From assembly GCF_009900745.1 (NCBI RefSeq), contig NZ_WXVU01000013.1, forward strand, positions 110,075-174,074: a DNA stretch of 64,000 nt. The letters are read 5' to 3'. Of the stretch, positions 32,467 to 42,430 are shown one piece after another. The translations under genes were made by a program, and so were the position numbers. Origin of the DNA: Chryseobacterium sp. c4a (GTDB lineage: Bacteria; Bacteroidota; Bacteroidia; Flavobacteriales; Weeksellaceae). Under the pieces are notes generated by a model. The model was not told the origin of the DNA, did not search any database, and worked only from the letters and a program-made list of their open reading frames with translations. Position 1 is the stretch's first letter, and each line of letters opens with the position of its first letter.

Positions 32467-32879
32467 TGAATTTTAATGAACTACAAGTATTTGTATATAT
32501 TTTTTTCTGTAGAATATGCGTTCAGTTAAAATCGGAAATGGAATCAGGAAACTCAAGATCTGTAAATAGGGTATAATGTGTTTGAGTATCAATAAATTAT
32601 GATTATGTTGTGATTTGTATACCAAATGGTAATTTTCATTTTTCCTTTTCTTATTTCTATCCTTTTTTCAAAGAGATGCTAATAAAACTACCAGTTTTAG
32701 GCATACTTTACGATTTCTTACTCCATATATCTTTACAATGGGAGAACTCGGTATTGAAGTAAAGCGAGTGGTAGAAGAGCTTTTATTAACTTAAAATTTT
32801 GTTAAAAAATTCACTTTTTAGGGATAATTTACTTCCGGGCAATCAAATTTCTTTATTTTAGCCGGGCAAGAATGAATTT
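32467..32879. other. Intergenic stretch without a recognised gene
   Basis: AT-rich. It contains only very short open frames. I see no RNA-like structure here. Confidence 0.4.
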
Positions 32880-35414
32880 ATGCTTATTGAGGAGCAGTTT
32901 AAGGTTATATATTTAAACTATAAAATCAAGGAAATTATTCCTTTCCTAAAGAATCTTACACCTAAAGATAGAAAAGAAGTAGCTGCCATTTTGAAGAAGC
33001 ACATAAACAAAGAATGGGGGCACAATACAGTATCGGTGTTGGCAGCTTTGGCGTGCAGTATAACGAAGGAGGAATATGAAAAGATGAGACCGGGATTCCA
33101 TTCCATTCCGGAAGAACTTGTTGATGAACTTTTTGAAACCTATGTTCCTGATTGGATTGGAGAAAGTCATTTGTTCCTCAATGGGTTCGATTATCTGAAA
33201 GTGCTGGAATGGGAACAGAAAGGTTACTTGACTCTTCAACCTGAATTCTGGGCCTCTTTGCTTTCCTCATCATCAAGAACGGAAGAAATACTCCTTGCTT
33301 ATCCGGTAACTCTGAAATCCCATATCTGGTATTTGTTTGAGCATGAATGCAGCATTACCTCTATTTATCAAAACAGAAGCTGGAAAGATGTTGTAAAGAA
33401 TCTTATTGAAGAAAAGAAAATTGACCGTTCAAGAGTCTTGAAAGCAAGCCTTGCTGCAATCAATTTTAATTTTTCAAAAGAACATAATACCTGGTTCCTT
33501 GAACTTTTTGCTTATCTGGAACCTACCCACAAAGAAATTCTGGATTTACAGGATGAAATATTTATGATCTTTCATTCCACACAACATTCGTTGTTTCCGG
33601 GAGTATTAAAGATTATCAATCCGATAGTTGCAGAAAATAATTTTAAAACAGAAGATTTTTTGCAGGCTGCTGCAGCTTTGATGACTCTTCCCACGAAGAA
33701 TATTGTCAATGCCCTCCTTCAGGCACTGGAGAAAATAGCAAAAGATCATAAAAAATATCATGAAACAGTATGCCTGTTTTTGATGCCTGTCTTTTTGAAT
33801 AAAGATAAAACACTTCAAACCAAAGGGGCAAAGGTTATCGTTAGATACGGAGATCCACAATCAGAAAAAATAAAGACAGAACTGACATTTTATACAGCTT
33901 CTCTTCTTTCTGATGCACAGTCTTTACTGGCGAAATTTCTTCTGGTAAATGATGTCATTGAAAGTAAAGAAGAACCTAGCTATGAAGCCGCTCCATGGTA
34001 TATATCACAGCCTATTACTCCTGTAGAAGCCATTGATGATTTTATTTTCCTGGCTTCTCAGATCTTTAATAATAATGAAACTTACCACATTGATCTGTTT
34101 CTGGATGCTTTGATAAGATTCAATGGTACTTTTGAAGAAGAAGATTTTAATAAGCTTGAACCTACCTTTAATGCCGCATTCAAAAGAAAAGAAACGATAG
34201 GATTCCAACATTTGATGGCCACTTTTGTGATTCATTATGGTCTGTTGAAACAGAGAAATACATCAAAAGTATTATCGGATGCCTATTTGAGTTTTCCTAC
34301 ACTCGAAAATTGGAGTGAAAAAAGAACTCCTTTTATTTTTAAAGCATATCAACAGCTGTTCTTAGGTGTATTTGAGTTTTTAAGAGAAAATAAACAACTT
34401 CCGTTACTGTCAGTACCGGAACATACACCTTGTTGGATCACGATGAATACTCTTGTGGATAAATTAAAAATTTATCAGCTGCAAAAAGAGATGCCTATTC
34501 CTTTTGATCTGGAGATTGCTTTACTTCGGGTAAAAAAAGAGAAGCTGAAAAAAGGGGAACAATATGCAAAAGAACAGCTGAATGATGAATATTTTGATCT
34601 TCTCAAGCCGGTTCTGGAGCAAGACTATTTTTCAAAACTTTATAAAAAAGAATTTCTTGATGGCAGTTTCGACTGGAAGCTGGGATATAAAAAGATCTAT
34701 AAGTGGAATGATACTGAAGAAGTTCCAGAATCATTAATCTCTATTGAAAATAGTAAAGAACTCCATGGAAATGCTTCGTTTCTGGATTATCTTTTCAATT
34801 CTTATCACACAATGTATCAGGATGATTTGATTCGTGCTTTATATACAACCCCTTATTTTTCGGGATCTTTGGTGGTAAGCAAATACAATAGTGATTTATC
34901 CTGTTCTACCTATCAGTATGACATAAAAGGGAATATAGAATTCCTTGATGCCTTAATGAAACTGAATCTTCCGTTTCAGCCTGTACATTATTTGTTTCTG
35001 TCAGCAGGATTGTTTAATAAAGATAAAACATTCTCTGGTATGGCTTTTGAAGCCCTAGTAAACAAGGCTGTTTCAGAGGATTTTAATATTCTGGAACTCG
35101 GAATGATTATAGGCAAAAAGATTAATTTTGAATGGGCACCTGTGAAACGATTTACAGATGGGCTTTCTGGATTTATTAATCTGAGTACCAGACATAACCA
35201 AGTCTTTGAAAAACTGTTGATATCCATTCTTTCAGCAGTTGAAAAACCGGTTTTTAATATCAAAAAACTGTTGGAGCTCTATTATGAGCTCCTGAATCAA
35301 AACAGAACCCAGGTAAGTGAGAAAATTGCTGAAGGTTTGAAAGAATGGGAAAATGAGAATAACCTGAAAAAAATTATACATCAAATTAAAACACATGAAA
35401 GAAAGACTTTATGA
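32880..35414 (+). CDS. DUF6493 family protein, copy 1
   Basis: 844 residues, almost wholly alpha-helical with HEAT-like texture, no signal peptide. It opens with IKEIIPFLKNLTPKDRKEVAAILKK and ends NIKKLLELYYELLNQNRTQVSEKIAEGLKEWE; the downstream gene has closely similar start and end blocks, so the pair arose by duplication. Family DUF6493 is of unknown function and is typically encoded next to SWIM proteins, as here. It overlaps the next gene by 20 bases. A protein-interaction scaffold is likely. Confidence 0.78.
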   Translation: MLIEEQFKVIYLNYKIKEIIPFLKNLTPKDRKEVAAILKKHINKEWGHNTVSVLAALACSITKEEYEKMRPGFHSIPEELVDELFETYVPDWIGESHLFLNGFDYLKVLEWEQKGYLTLQPEFWASLLSSSSRTEEILLAYPVTLKSHIWYLFEHECSITSIYQNRSWKDVVKNLIEEKKIDRSRVLKASLAAINFNFSKEHNTWFLELFAYLEPTHKEILDLQDEIFMIFHSTQHSLFPGVLKIINPIVAENNFKTEDFLQAAAALMTLPTKNIVNALLQALEKIAKDHKKYHETVCLFLMPVFLNKDKTLQTKGAKVIVRYGDPQSEKIKTELTFYTASLLSDAQSLLAKFLLVNDVIESKEEPSYEAAPWYISQPITPVEAIDDFIFLASQIFNNNETYHIDLFLDALIRFNGTFEEEDFNKLEPTFNAAFKRKETIGFQHLMATFVIHYGLLKQRNTSKVLSDAYLSFPTLENWSEKRTPFIFKAYQQLFLGVFEFLRENKQLPLLSVPEHTPCWITMNTLVDKLKIYQLQKEMPIPFDLEIALLRVKKEKLKKGEQYAKEQLNDEYFDLLKPVLEQDYFSKLYKKEFLDGSFDWKLGYKKIYKWNDTEEVPESLISIENSKELHGNASFLDYLFNSYHTMYQDDLIRALYTTPYFSGSLVVSKYNSDLSCSTYQYDIKGNIEFLDALMKLNLPFQPVHYLFLSAGLFNKDKTFSGMAFEALVNKAVSEDFNILELGMIIGKKINFEWAPVKRFTDGLSGFINLSTRHNQVFEKLLISILSAVEKPVFNIKKLLELYYELLNQNRTQVSEKIAEGLKEWENENNLKKIIHQIKTHERKTL

Positions 35415-38091
35415 GATCCTTAATGAGGAAAAAATACATGAGATCGTCCCTTTTCTGAAGCAGCTTACCGCAGAAGAAAAGCAGACATTAGTACCTACGA
35501 TAAAAAAAATAGATCGTGAGATCAACAAGATCATCATGACTAAGAATTCTTACCATACAGCAGGCTCTGTAAATCAGCATGCTATTATTGATATTGCATC
35601 ATTTGTCTGTATGGATCAAAAAAACTTTGGTAAAAATTACTGGAGTCTTTTTCGCAATATAGAACAAACAGAGCAGATTTTAGAATGGGGATGCCCAGAT
35701 TGGTTCTCCGACTTTATCAATGATTCTATTGATGCTGAGTTTACAGCTTTCAATTATCAGCATATTTTAGGATGGGCAGAAAAAGGCTATATCCAGCCTA
35801 AACCTGAATTGCTGGGACATCACCTGAGTAATTATCCGGCAGATCTGGATCAGCATCCCGAAACACTCAGGACTCACTTTTGGTATCTGTGCGAATATCC
35901 ATCCAAATCATTACCATTCCAGAGAGATTGGTTTCCACTGGTACAAAAGCTTGTTTTAGAAGAGAAAATCGACAGGAAAAGATTTTTAAGAGAATGCCTC
36001 CTGGCTGCCAACAGAAATTTCAATAAGAATGTGACAGGTTGGTTCATGGATGCTTTTACAGCTTTAAAACCAACAGAAAATGAATTGGTAGAGCTTCAGG
36101 ATGAGTTATTAGCCGGATTAACGTCTGTGCAGTCAAAAGCTGCCAATACAATTCTTATTCATTTGAAGAAAATGGTAGGAAATCCAGCTTTTAAAAGCAG
36201 TGAATTTGCTCATTATCTTCCTAATTTGTTGAGTCAGGAAGTTAAAACCGTTGTGATGGGCAGTCTTACGTTAACGGAAAAGATCTTCCAACATAAAAAA
36301 CTTGATCCTGAAGTCTTAGGAATTGCTTTAACCTCTGCATTTGTAAGCAAAGATGACAGTATACAGTCAAAAGCAGCAAAGATTATTCTGAAATATATTC
36401 CTCCGTCCGAAACGATAAAAGAATCACTTTCTCATTACTCGGATAATATTCTGACGAATGTGCGTGCTCTTTTAGATCCATATATAGAAGAAGAACTTCA
36501 GGAGCTGGAAGCAATTGTTTCAGAAAAAATATCTTTGACCACAGAAGAAAATAAAGTTAAGGTATTGGAAAGTTTTGAAGATTTAATGTTTTTCCTTCCC
36601 TTAGCTATAGAAGATCCATACAGCCATCATTGTGATACAGCTTTGTCCGGCTTTGCCCGCTTTGCTAATGATATCAATGAAGAGTCTGTAAAATTAATAG
36701 AACCTGTATTTCTTAAAGCCTGTAAAACCATTGCAAAATGGGAAGTTCCGTATTTGAATGTCCTGATATGCAATCTTATTATTAATTATGGATTAAGTTT
36801 ATTGGAAAAATATCCGGATCAGCTTAAAAATCTGGAAAAAATATATCAGAAAACCAGTAATGAAGAAGCTGCAAGAGAAGGATATTTAAACTATCAAAAA
36901 AAGCTTGGCCCTATTGCAAAAGTGGGAGCAGGTAGCCCTGTAATGAAAGCTTTTAAGGAGTTGGCAATATATACTTATGAAAAAATAAATGCTGGTGACA
37001 GCGTTCCTTTACTATTTGCCATTACCCATGCTCCTTGTTGGATCTGTCCCGTTACTTTGGTAGAAAGGCTTCAGGTATATCAGGATAAAGATATAGAACC
37101 TCACCATCTGGATTTGCAGTTGGCATTGCAGCGATGTGCTTTAGATAATACTTCTGAGGCATTACAGCTTGCTGAAGCAAAATTAAAAGGAGAATATAAA
37201 GAACTAATGCTTTTCTTCTTTGGTAAAAATCCACAGCCAAAAGGGAAATTCGAACATCCTGCATGGTGGATGACTGCCGGAATTACACGTTCTCCGGGAA
37301 CAGATTTTAAAGAGTTTAGTAGTTTTGGATATGATACAATTCCTAGGGAGTTTTTTTCAGGTGTTTATCAATGGAAAACCATTGACAGCAAGAAAAATTC
37401 ATACTATCCCACTGAGCTGAATATTACCATTCCAAAATATCACGTAGAAAAAAGAAAAGATCCGTTGCTGCTGGAATACTTTATTGCTGAACCAAGAGAG
37501 CTTTCTGAAACCATTGGAATGATGTGGTGCTTTCCAAACACATTAGGGAATGCCTTGGCTAAAGTGATTAAAAGCTGTCTTTTCTATTCAGGTATTGCAG
37601 AAGTGTATGAAAGAAATCTAGTACTGAATACAGCACAAGCCCTTTATCAGGTTAAAAAACCTTTGGAAGAAATGGGATATCTGTTTTTAGGTACCATTTT
37701 CCTGGATGGAGATAAAACAATCCGTGGAACTGCTGCTGAAATCTGGCTGGAACATGTTTCTCACAAGATGATAGACAATGCGCAATTAGGAAAAGTGATT
37801 GGTACTCATGAAAAATTGGAGTGGGCACCGGTAAAAAGATTGACAGATCTTATTCAACATCAGATGCTGAATGTCAGTAAAAATCATAATATTGCATTGG
37901 AAGAACTAATTTCCAACATTCTCCTTCAGATGGATAAGCCTGTTACCAACCTGAAGAAATTGCTGGAGGTGTACCACGAAGTATTAGCTTTAAACCAGTC
38001 GGAAGCTCATAAAAAAGTAATCGAAAAACTCAACGACTGGAAAGAAAACTCGAGCCTGAAAAAAATCTGCAATCATCTTCTAAAAAAATAG
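35395..38091 (+). CDS. DUF6493 family protein, copy 2
   Basis: 898 residues, helical, paralogous to the gene before it. Matching blocks include IHEIVPFLKQLTAEEKQTLVP at the N-terminus, APCWICPVTLVERLQVYQ in the middle (APCWITMNTLVDKLKIYQ-type in copy 1, read as TPCWIT), EWAPVKRLTDLIQHQMLN and NLKKLLEVYHEVLALNQ near the end. It lies between copy 1 (20-base overlap) and the SWIM gene (five bases), so all three form one operon. Confidence 0.78.
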   Translation: MKERLYEILNEEKIHEIVPFLKQLTAEEKQTLVPTIKKIDREINKIIMTKNSYHTAGSVNQHAIIDIASFVCMDQKNFGKNYWSLFRNIEQTEQILEWGCPDWFSDFINDSIDAEFTAFNYQHILGWAEKGYIQPKPELLGHHLSNYPADLDQHPETLRTHFWYLCEYPSKSLPFQRDWFPLVQKLVLEEKIDRKRFLRECLLAANRNFNKNVTGWFMDAFTALKPTENELVELQDELLAGLTSVQSKAANTILIHLKKMVGNPAFKSSEFAHYLPNLLSQEVKTVVMGSLTLTEKIFQHKKLDPEVLGIALTSAFVSKDDSIQSKAAKIILKYIPPSETIKESLSHYSDNILTNVRALLDPYIEEELQELEAIVSEKISLTTEENKVKVLESFEDLMFFLPLAIEDPYSHHCDTALSGFARFANDINEESVKLIEPVFLKACKTIAKWEVPYLNVLICNLIINYGLSLLEKYPDQLKNLEKIYQKTSNEEAAREGYLNYQKKLGPIAKVGAGSPVMKAFKELAIYTYEKINAGDSVPLLFAITHAPCWICPVTLVERLQVYQDKDIEPHHLDLQLALQRCALDNTSEALQLAEAKLKGEYKELMLFFFGKNPQPKGKFEHPAWWMTAGITRSPGTDFKEFSSFGYDTIPREFFSGVYQWKTIDSKKNSYYPTELNITIPKYHVEKRKDPLLLEYFIAEPRELSETIGMMWCFPNTLGNALAKVIKSCLFYSGIAEVYERNLVLNTAQALYQVKKPLEEMGYLFLGTIFLDGDKTIRGTAAEIWLEHVSHKMIDNAQLGKVIGTHEKLEWAPVKRLTDLIQHQMLNVSKNHNIALEELISNILLQMDKPVTNLKKLLEVYHEVLALNQSEAHKKVIEKLNDWKENSSLKKICNHLLKK

Positions 38092-38095
38092 ATGT

Positions 38096-39445
38096 ATGGA
38101 AGATATGCTTACTTATAATTATTCAAGATCATCCTCATTCGTAAAGAAAGATGCGCTTGAAGAACTGTTTCTTGCCCAATATAGCGAGATACAGAAAAAG
38201 ACAGATGTACCCTGTTTTTTTTGGGGAAATGTGAGACAGCCTTTTATATTGGCGCGTTGTCTCATCACGCTTTCCAATATTGTGAAATCAAGTTTCAGTT
38301 TATCACCATTTCAAATGGCTCTTCTTAAAGATCCGATCGTTACTGCTGGGAACGAAAGACTTCGCTTTGAAGGCTTTTCCCATTGTGCAGGCGTATATGC
38401 CCGTGTAGATGTTCTTCCTGGTGGACTGGATGGTGAGTTCCTGAAAAACGGAACCACCAATGTAGACTTTAATCAGACTATGATAACAGCCTTGGGAAGC
38501 ATTCGTCCCAACGAACAAATTATGCTTTCTGTGGGAGAAAAAGAAGTGGGACTGTACAAGGAAGAAAAAAAAGTAGTGGAAAGAAAAGTTCCACTGCCTG
38601 TAAAATGGATAAAAGGCCTGGGAACTGTGCAGATTTATCTTTCCGAATCGGAAAAACAACATACCTTTAATAAGATTCAGACCCAGCAGTTGTTCAGAGG
38701 AATGCCAAAAGGAGTAGTGAAGTCAGATTACTATCTGATTGTAAGAGGAAACAAACCAATGTTCTCTCCTGTAAAATCCGTTGATGCTGTTTGTATTGGA
38801 GGTCTTCATAGACTTCGTTTGCTGGAACCTTTGCTTCCGTATATTGATTCTATGCAGGTGTTTCCACATCCGAATATGCAATCTACCACTTGGCAGCTCT
38901 ATATGGGAAATATAAGATTCAGCTTTTCTTTATCAAGAGAAAGCTGGCGCGGATTCTCAGGTGAAGGAGCCTTGTTAAACAGCCTGACTACAGAAGTTCC
39001 TGATGAATGGATGGATGCATTAGATAAATATGCCTATGCCAATCAGTCGTTCAATGCAACAACTCTGACAATAGAAGAAAATCTTAGTGTAAGTAAAACA
39101 GAAAACTTAACAAGAAGATTGGCTGCTATGGGATTACTTGGATATGATCTGGATGATAATGAATTTTTCTACCGCAGATTACCTTTTAAACTGAGCCGGA
39201 TCTTAGGGTTGAATCCTCGAATGAAAAATGCTGAAAAGCTGATTGAAGAAGGAAAAGTAGAGATTTTAAATAATACCAAAGAAAGAACAGAAGCCAGAGT
39301 AGAAGGTACAGGTGTACATCATACTGTAATTCTGGAAGAAGATAAAGAACGCTGTACCTGTGAATGGTTTAGCAAGTATCAGGGCGAAAGAGGGCCTTGT
39401 AAACATGTGTTGGCGGTGAAGAAAATGGTGAATCTAGTATATTAA
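38096..39445 (+). CDS. SWIM zinc-finger protein
   Basis: 449 residues. The C-terminus has ERCTCEWFSKYQGERGPCKHVLAV, the CxCxnCxH zinc-binding SWIM motif that binds nucleic acid or protein. The N-terminal 370 residues have no motif I recognise. SWIM proteins next to DUF6493 genes are a recurrent pairing in Bacteroidetes; some SWIM proteins also occur with MoxR/VWA systems, but the MoxR operon here is 22 kb away. Confidence 0.85.
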   Translation: MEDMLTYNYSRSSSFVKKDALEELFLAQYSEIQKKTDVPCFFWGNVRQPFILARCLITLSNIVKSSFSLSPFQMALLKDPIVTAGNERLRFEGFSHCAGVYARVDVLPGGLDGEFLKNGTTNVDFNQTMITALGSIRPNEQIMLSVGEKEVGLYKEEKKVVERKVPLPVKWIKGLGTVQIYLSESEKQHTFNKIQTQQLFRGMPKGVVKSDYYLIVRGNKPMFSPVKSVDAVCIGGLHRLRLLEPLLPYIDSMQVFPHPNMQSTTWQLYMGNIRFSFSLSRESWRGFSGEGALLNSLTTEVPDEWMDALDKYAYANQSFNATTLTIEENLSVSKTENLTRRLAAMGLLGYDLDDNEFFYRRLPFKLSRILGLNPRMKNAEKLIEEGKVEILNNTKERTEARVEGTGVHHTVILEEDKERCTCEWFSKYQGERGPCKHVLAVKKMVNLVY

Positions 39446-39446
39446 A

Positions 39447-39485
39447 TCTAAACTTCGGCAAGCCCTAAGGGCTTGCCGAAGTTCG
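39447..39485 (+). terminator. Strong perfect hairpin after the SWIM gene
   Basis: AACTTCGGCAAGCCC and GGGCTTGCCGAAGTT pair fully around TAA. No long T-run follows, so it could be a terminator or a dispersed palindrome. Confidence 0.65.
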
Positions 39486-39513
39486 TTAGAATAGCAATAG
39501 ATTTAATAAGGAA

Positions 39514-39640
39514 TTATTTTTTAACAGAGACAAGAGCGATAATAGCAAAAAAAGGAGCTAGTGAAAATGTGCCGTATAAAACTAAAGATGCATTTTGTGT
39601 ACCTTCTATCCCTCCAGAAATTGATTGATAACTTCTTCCT
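39514..39640 (-). pseudogene. C-terminal remnant of a membrane protein
   Basis: Minus-strand frame reads YQSISGGIEGTQNASLVLYG then TFSLAPFFAIIALVSVKK and stop: one glycine/asparagine-rich turn and one transmembrane helix ending in Lys. There is no start or upstream part. Its upstream end overlaps another decayed frame. Confidence 0.4.
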
Positions 39641-39899
39641 GTATAAAAGTTTTGTTGAGAAATGATTGATCAAAATACAGCTGAATGACTTCCAGATCAG
39701 CTGAAGCTTTTTCTGTTGAAAAAATCTTACCGGGAGAAAGAATAGCGATCATAGTCGGGCCAAGTTCAAAACTATGATGCCCGATTGTGATCTAAGTAAG
39801 TCCTTTTAAACATAGCAAAACAATGTCGTCATTATTCTTTTGCGGAACTACAGCCAGAAACTGACTGGGATCTTTTGTGTAAAGGATATCTGAATTCAT
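39606..39899 (-). pseudogene. Remnant of an AraC-type regulator N-terminal domain
   Basis: ATG at 39899 opens MNSDILYTKDPSQFLAVVPQ, continuing to LLCLKGLT, an in-frame TAG, then ITIGHHSFELGPTMIAILSP and ADLEVIQLYFDQSFLNKTF before a second stop. This resembles the cupin-like sensor half of AraC-family regulators. The internal stop and the missing HTH half make it a decayed gene. Confidence 0.5.
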
Positions 39900-39907
39900 T
39901 TTAAGTT

Positions 39908-40354
39908 TTATTGAAGATTCATCCACTCTTCATAAGAAAGTACTCCCAATTCCGGCTTACTTTCTCCTTCCAGAATGGAAATAAACTCAAGCTGATTACC
40001 ATCCGGATCATTAAAATAAATAGCCAATGCAGGCATCCACGCAAATACCATAGGTTCTATACTACCGTTTTTCAAAAAATTATAAGGCTTTAAATTTTTA
40101 TTCTCTAAAAACTTTACGGAATAATTCAAAATGTCTTCCTTAGTACTGGTAAACGCGAAATGTCTTGTCTGAAGGTTTTCTTTCTGCTCCCATAATCCAA
40201 GCATAAACTCCTTTCCTTCTCCAATCCAAAGAAATGCAATAGGTCTTGTTTCATCTCTATGTGCCAATTTCAACCCCAATACTTCAGTATAAAACTGAAT
40301 TCCTTTTTCTAAATCACTTACCTGAACATGGGTTTCGTATAATCCTTTAATCAT
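39908..40354 (-). CDS. VOC family protein
   Basis: 148 residues. MIKGLYETHVQVSDLEKGIQFYTEVLGLKLAHRD is the first VOC module; TRHFAFTSTKEDI begins the second; NDPDGNQLEFISIL closes it with the usual Glu. Candidate metal ligands are His9, the His of TRHFAF and the Glu of LEFI. Related to glyoxalase or fosfomycin/bleomycin-resistance proteins, but the substrate cannot be told. Confidence 0.88.
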   Translation of the reverse strand: MIKGLYETHVQVSDLEKGIQFYTEVLGLKLAHRDETRPIAFLWIGEGKEFMLGLWEQKENLQTRHFAFTSTKEDILNYSVKFLENKNLKPYNFLKNGSIEPMVFAWMPALAIYFNDPDGNQLEFISILEGESKPELGVLSYEEWMNLQ

Positions 40355-40373
40355 AGCTTTAATTTTAATACCA

Positions 40374-40381
40374 CAAAGCTA
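40374..40381 (-). promoter_or_regulatory. -7 element of the VOC gene
   Basis: TAGCTTTG on the minus strand, 19 bases before the start codon. Confidence 0.55.
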
Positions 40382-40438
40382 GAAAACACTCGTATAACAG
40401 CCTTGTAATACCGATTTCTTTCATGAAAATGAATGATA

Positions 40439-40501
40439 GATAAAAGATAAAAGATAAAAGATAAAAGATAAAAGATAAAAGATAAAAGATAAAAGATAAA
40501 A
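40439..40501. repeat. Nine exact tandem copies of GATAAAA
   Basis: 63 bases of a perfect 7-base repeat, followed by GAT. Copy number is likely to vary by slippage. Confidence 0.95.
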
Positions 40502-40531
40502 GATCTTGCCGTTAAACAACAATTATGCATC

Positions 40532-40632
40532 AGGATATCAACATCAATAGAGGCGGGCTTTAGCCCGGCTTTTTTGTAAACATAAATTATTTATTAGGAT
40601 ATCAACATCAATAGGGGCGGGCCTTAGCCCGA
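40532..40632. repeat. Two copies of a GGCGGGCTTTAGCCCG-type element
   Basis: AGGATATCAACATCAATAGA followed by GGCGGGCTTTAGCCCG (40532-40567), then again with few changes at 40596-40632. The GGGCTTTAGCCC part is a small palindrome. A third weaker palindrome, TTGGCTTTAGCCAA, lies at about 40660. Confidence 0.75.
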
Positions 40633-40769
40633 CCAAACAATAAACCATCAAATTCCATTGGCTTTAGCCAAAACTTAAAATCGGCCTTATCAGCAACATC
40701 TGAGAGATCTTCAAATCCTTCATCAACCCCGCTTGAAATAAAAAGTAATTTTTTTTCAAAAAAATAATC

Positions 40770-40805
40770 TACGCAAAAAGACTGCGTAATACTGTTCTTA
40801 CTTTG
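40770..40805 (+). promoter_or_regulatory. Composite promoter, copy B, upstream of the Ro60 gene
   Basis: TACGCA at 40770, seven bases, TGCGTA at 40783 (a perfect inverted repeat), nine bases, then TTACTTTG at 40798, one base off the TAnnTTTG consensus. Spacing is identical to the other three copies. The Ro60 start codon is 60 bases downstream. Confidence 0.75.
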
Positions 40806-40865
40806 CATCAGAAATCAGAGAGGAAGCAAAACTCTTCCCATGTTTAACACTAAAAACAGTAACTC

Positions 40866-42384
40866 ATGAAATTTAACTTTCTAAGAAAAGAAAAAATAGT
40901 GGTAACCAACCACGAAGGTGCAAAAGCTTATGTAATGACACCTGCAGAAGAATTGTACAGTGCTGTAGTGACAACAGGACTGTCAGATATTACGTATGAA
41001 AAAGGAAATGACAGATTAGAGAGAATACAATCTCTGATTCAGAAAAACGATCCGGAATTTGTTGCAAAACTTGCTGTATATGCCAGAAAAGATATGCATC
41101 TACGTTCTATTCCATTAGTTTTGGCCACAGAATTAGCGAAGGAAACTTCTGGTAACGGTCTGGTGAGCAAAACGGTAGATGGCGTGGTTCAGAGAGCAGA
41201 TGAAATTACAGAATTGTTAGCGTATTATCAGCTTGCTAATGAAAGAACGGAGACCAAAAAATTGAATAGACTGTCCAAGCAGATCCAGAAAGGTCTGGCA
41301 AAGTCTTTCAATAAATTTGATGAATATCAGTTTGCTAAATACAACAGAAAAGGAGAAGTAACCTTAAAAGACGCTTTGTTTCTTGTACATCCAAAAGCAA
41401 AAGATGAAAACCAACAGTCCATTTTCAACAAGATTGTAAATGATATTTTGGAAACCCCTTATACATGGGAAGTAGAACTTTCAGTATTGGGTCAGAAAAA
41501 GTTTGTAAACGAAGCTGAAAAGAAACAGGCTTTCAAAAGCAAATGGGAAGAACTGATCTTCAGTAATAAACTGGGATATATGGCTACTTTACGAAACCTA
41601 AGAAATATTCTTGAAGCCGGAGTATCTCCAGAGGCAATGAGTAAGGTTTGTAATTATTTGTCAGATGAAAGAGCAGTGCGCAATTCAAAACAATTGCCAT
41701 TTCGTTTCCTGGCTGCGTATAGAGAATTGAAAAAGATTGATTCTCCTTATCTATCCTCTGTTTGGAATGCATTAGAAGAAGCAGTAGTGGTAAGCGCACA
41801 GAATATCAAAGGTTTTGGGTTCAATACTTCGGTAGTGATTGCGGCAGACGTTTCAGGTTCTATGCAGAAATCAGTTTCTCCTAGGAGTAAAGTATTATTA
41901 TATGATATTGGTTTGCTGATGTCTATGATCCTGCAGTCGAAGTGTCAGAATGTGACTACAGGAATCTTTGGTGACCGATGGCTGCGTGTTGCGATGCCAA
42001 AACAAGGCATTTTGAACAATGTAGATGCCTTCTACAAAAGGGAAGGTGAAGTAGGATATTCTACGAATGGTTACCTGGTGATCGAAGATTTGATCAAAAG
42101 AAAAGAAATCGTAGATAAAGTAATGTTGTTTACCGATACACAACTGTGGGATAGCAGCGGAAGAGGAAACTCTTTTGAAGATACATGGAGTAAGTATAAA
42201 TCGATGGCTCCCTAAAGCTAAACTTTATATTTTTGATTTGGCAGGATACGGCAGACAGCCTATTGATGTTAAAAGAAATGATGTATACCTTATTGCAGGC
42301 TGGTCAGACAAGATTTTCGATGTATTGAATGCCTTAGAAGACCAAAAATCAGCCATAGAAATGATTGAAAAAGTAGTGCTGTAA
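40866..42384 (+). CDS. rsr: Ro60/Rsr-type TROVE-VWA protein with a one-base frame change
   Basis: The N-terminal TROVE domain covers about residues 1-300 (MTPAEELYSAVVTTGLSD, FVAKLAVYARKDMHLRSIPL, GYMATLRNLRNILEAGV), followed by a VWA domain with metal motif DVSGS at 328-332. Frame 0 stops at 42215 (CCC TAA), inside the VWA domain. The next frame continues exactly with KAKLYIFDLAGYG to KVVL at 42384, giving 505 residues, normal for Ro60. One extra C at 42210-42212, a sequencing error, or +1 frameshifting at CCC TAA would explain it. Ro60 proteins bind Y RNAs and misfolded RNA; Y-RNA-like genes lie downstream. Confidence 0.85.
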
Positions 42385-42430
42385 AAGGCACTGCTACTTC
42401 AGTTATCCTTAATTCCTAAAAAATAAACCC

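Noticed and set aside
40439..40501. CRISPR-like array
   Set aside because: Repeats are 7 bases and contiguous without spacers; a simple microsatellite.
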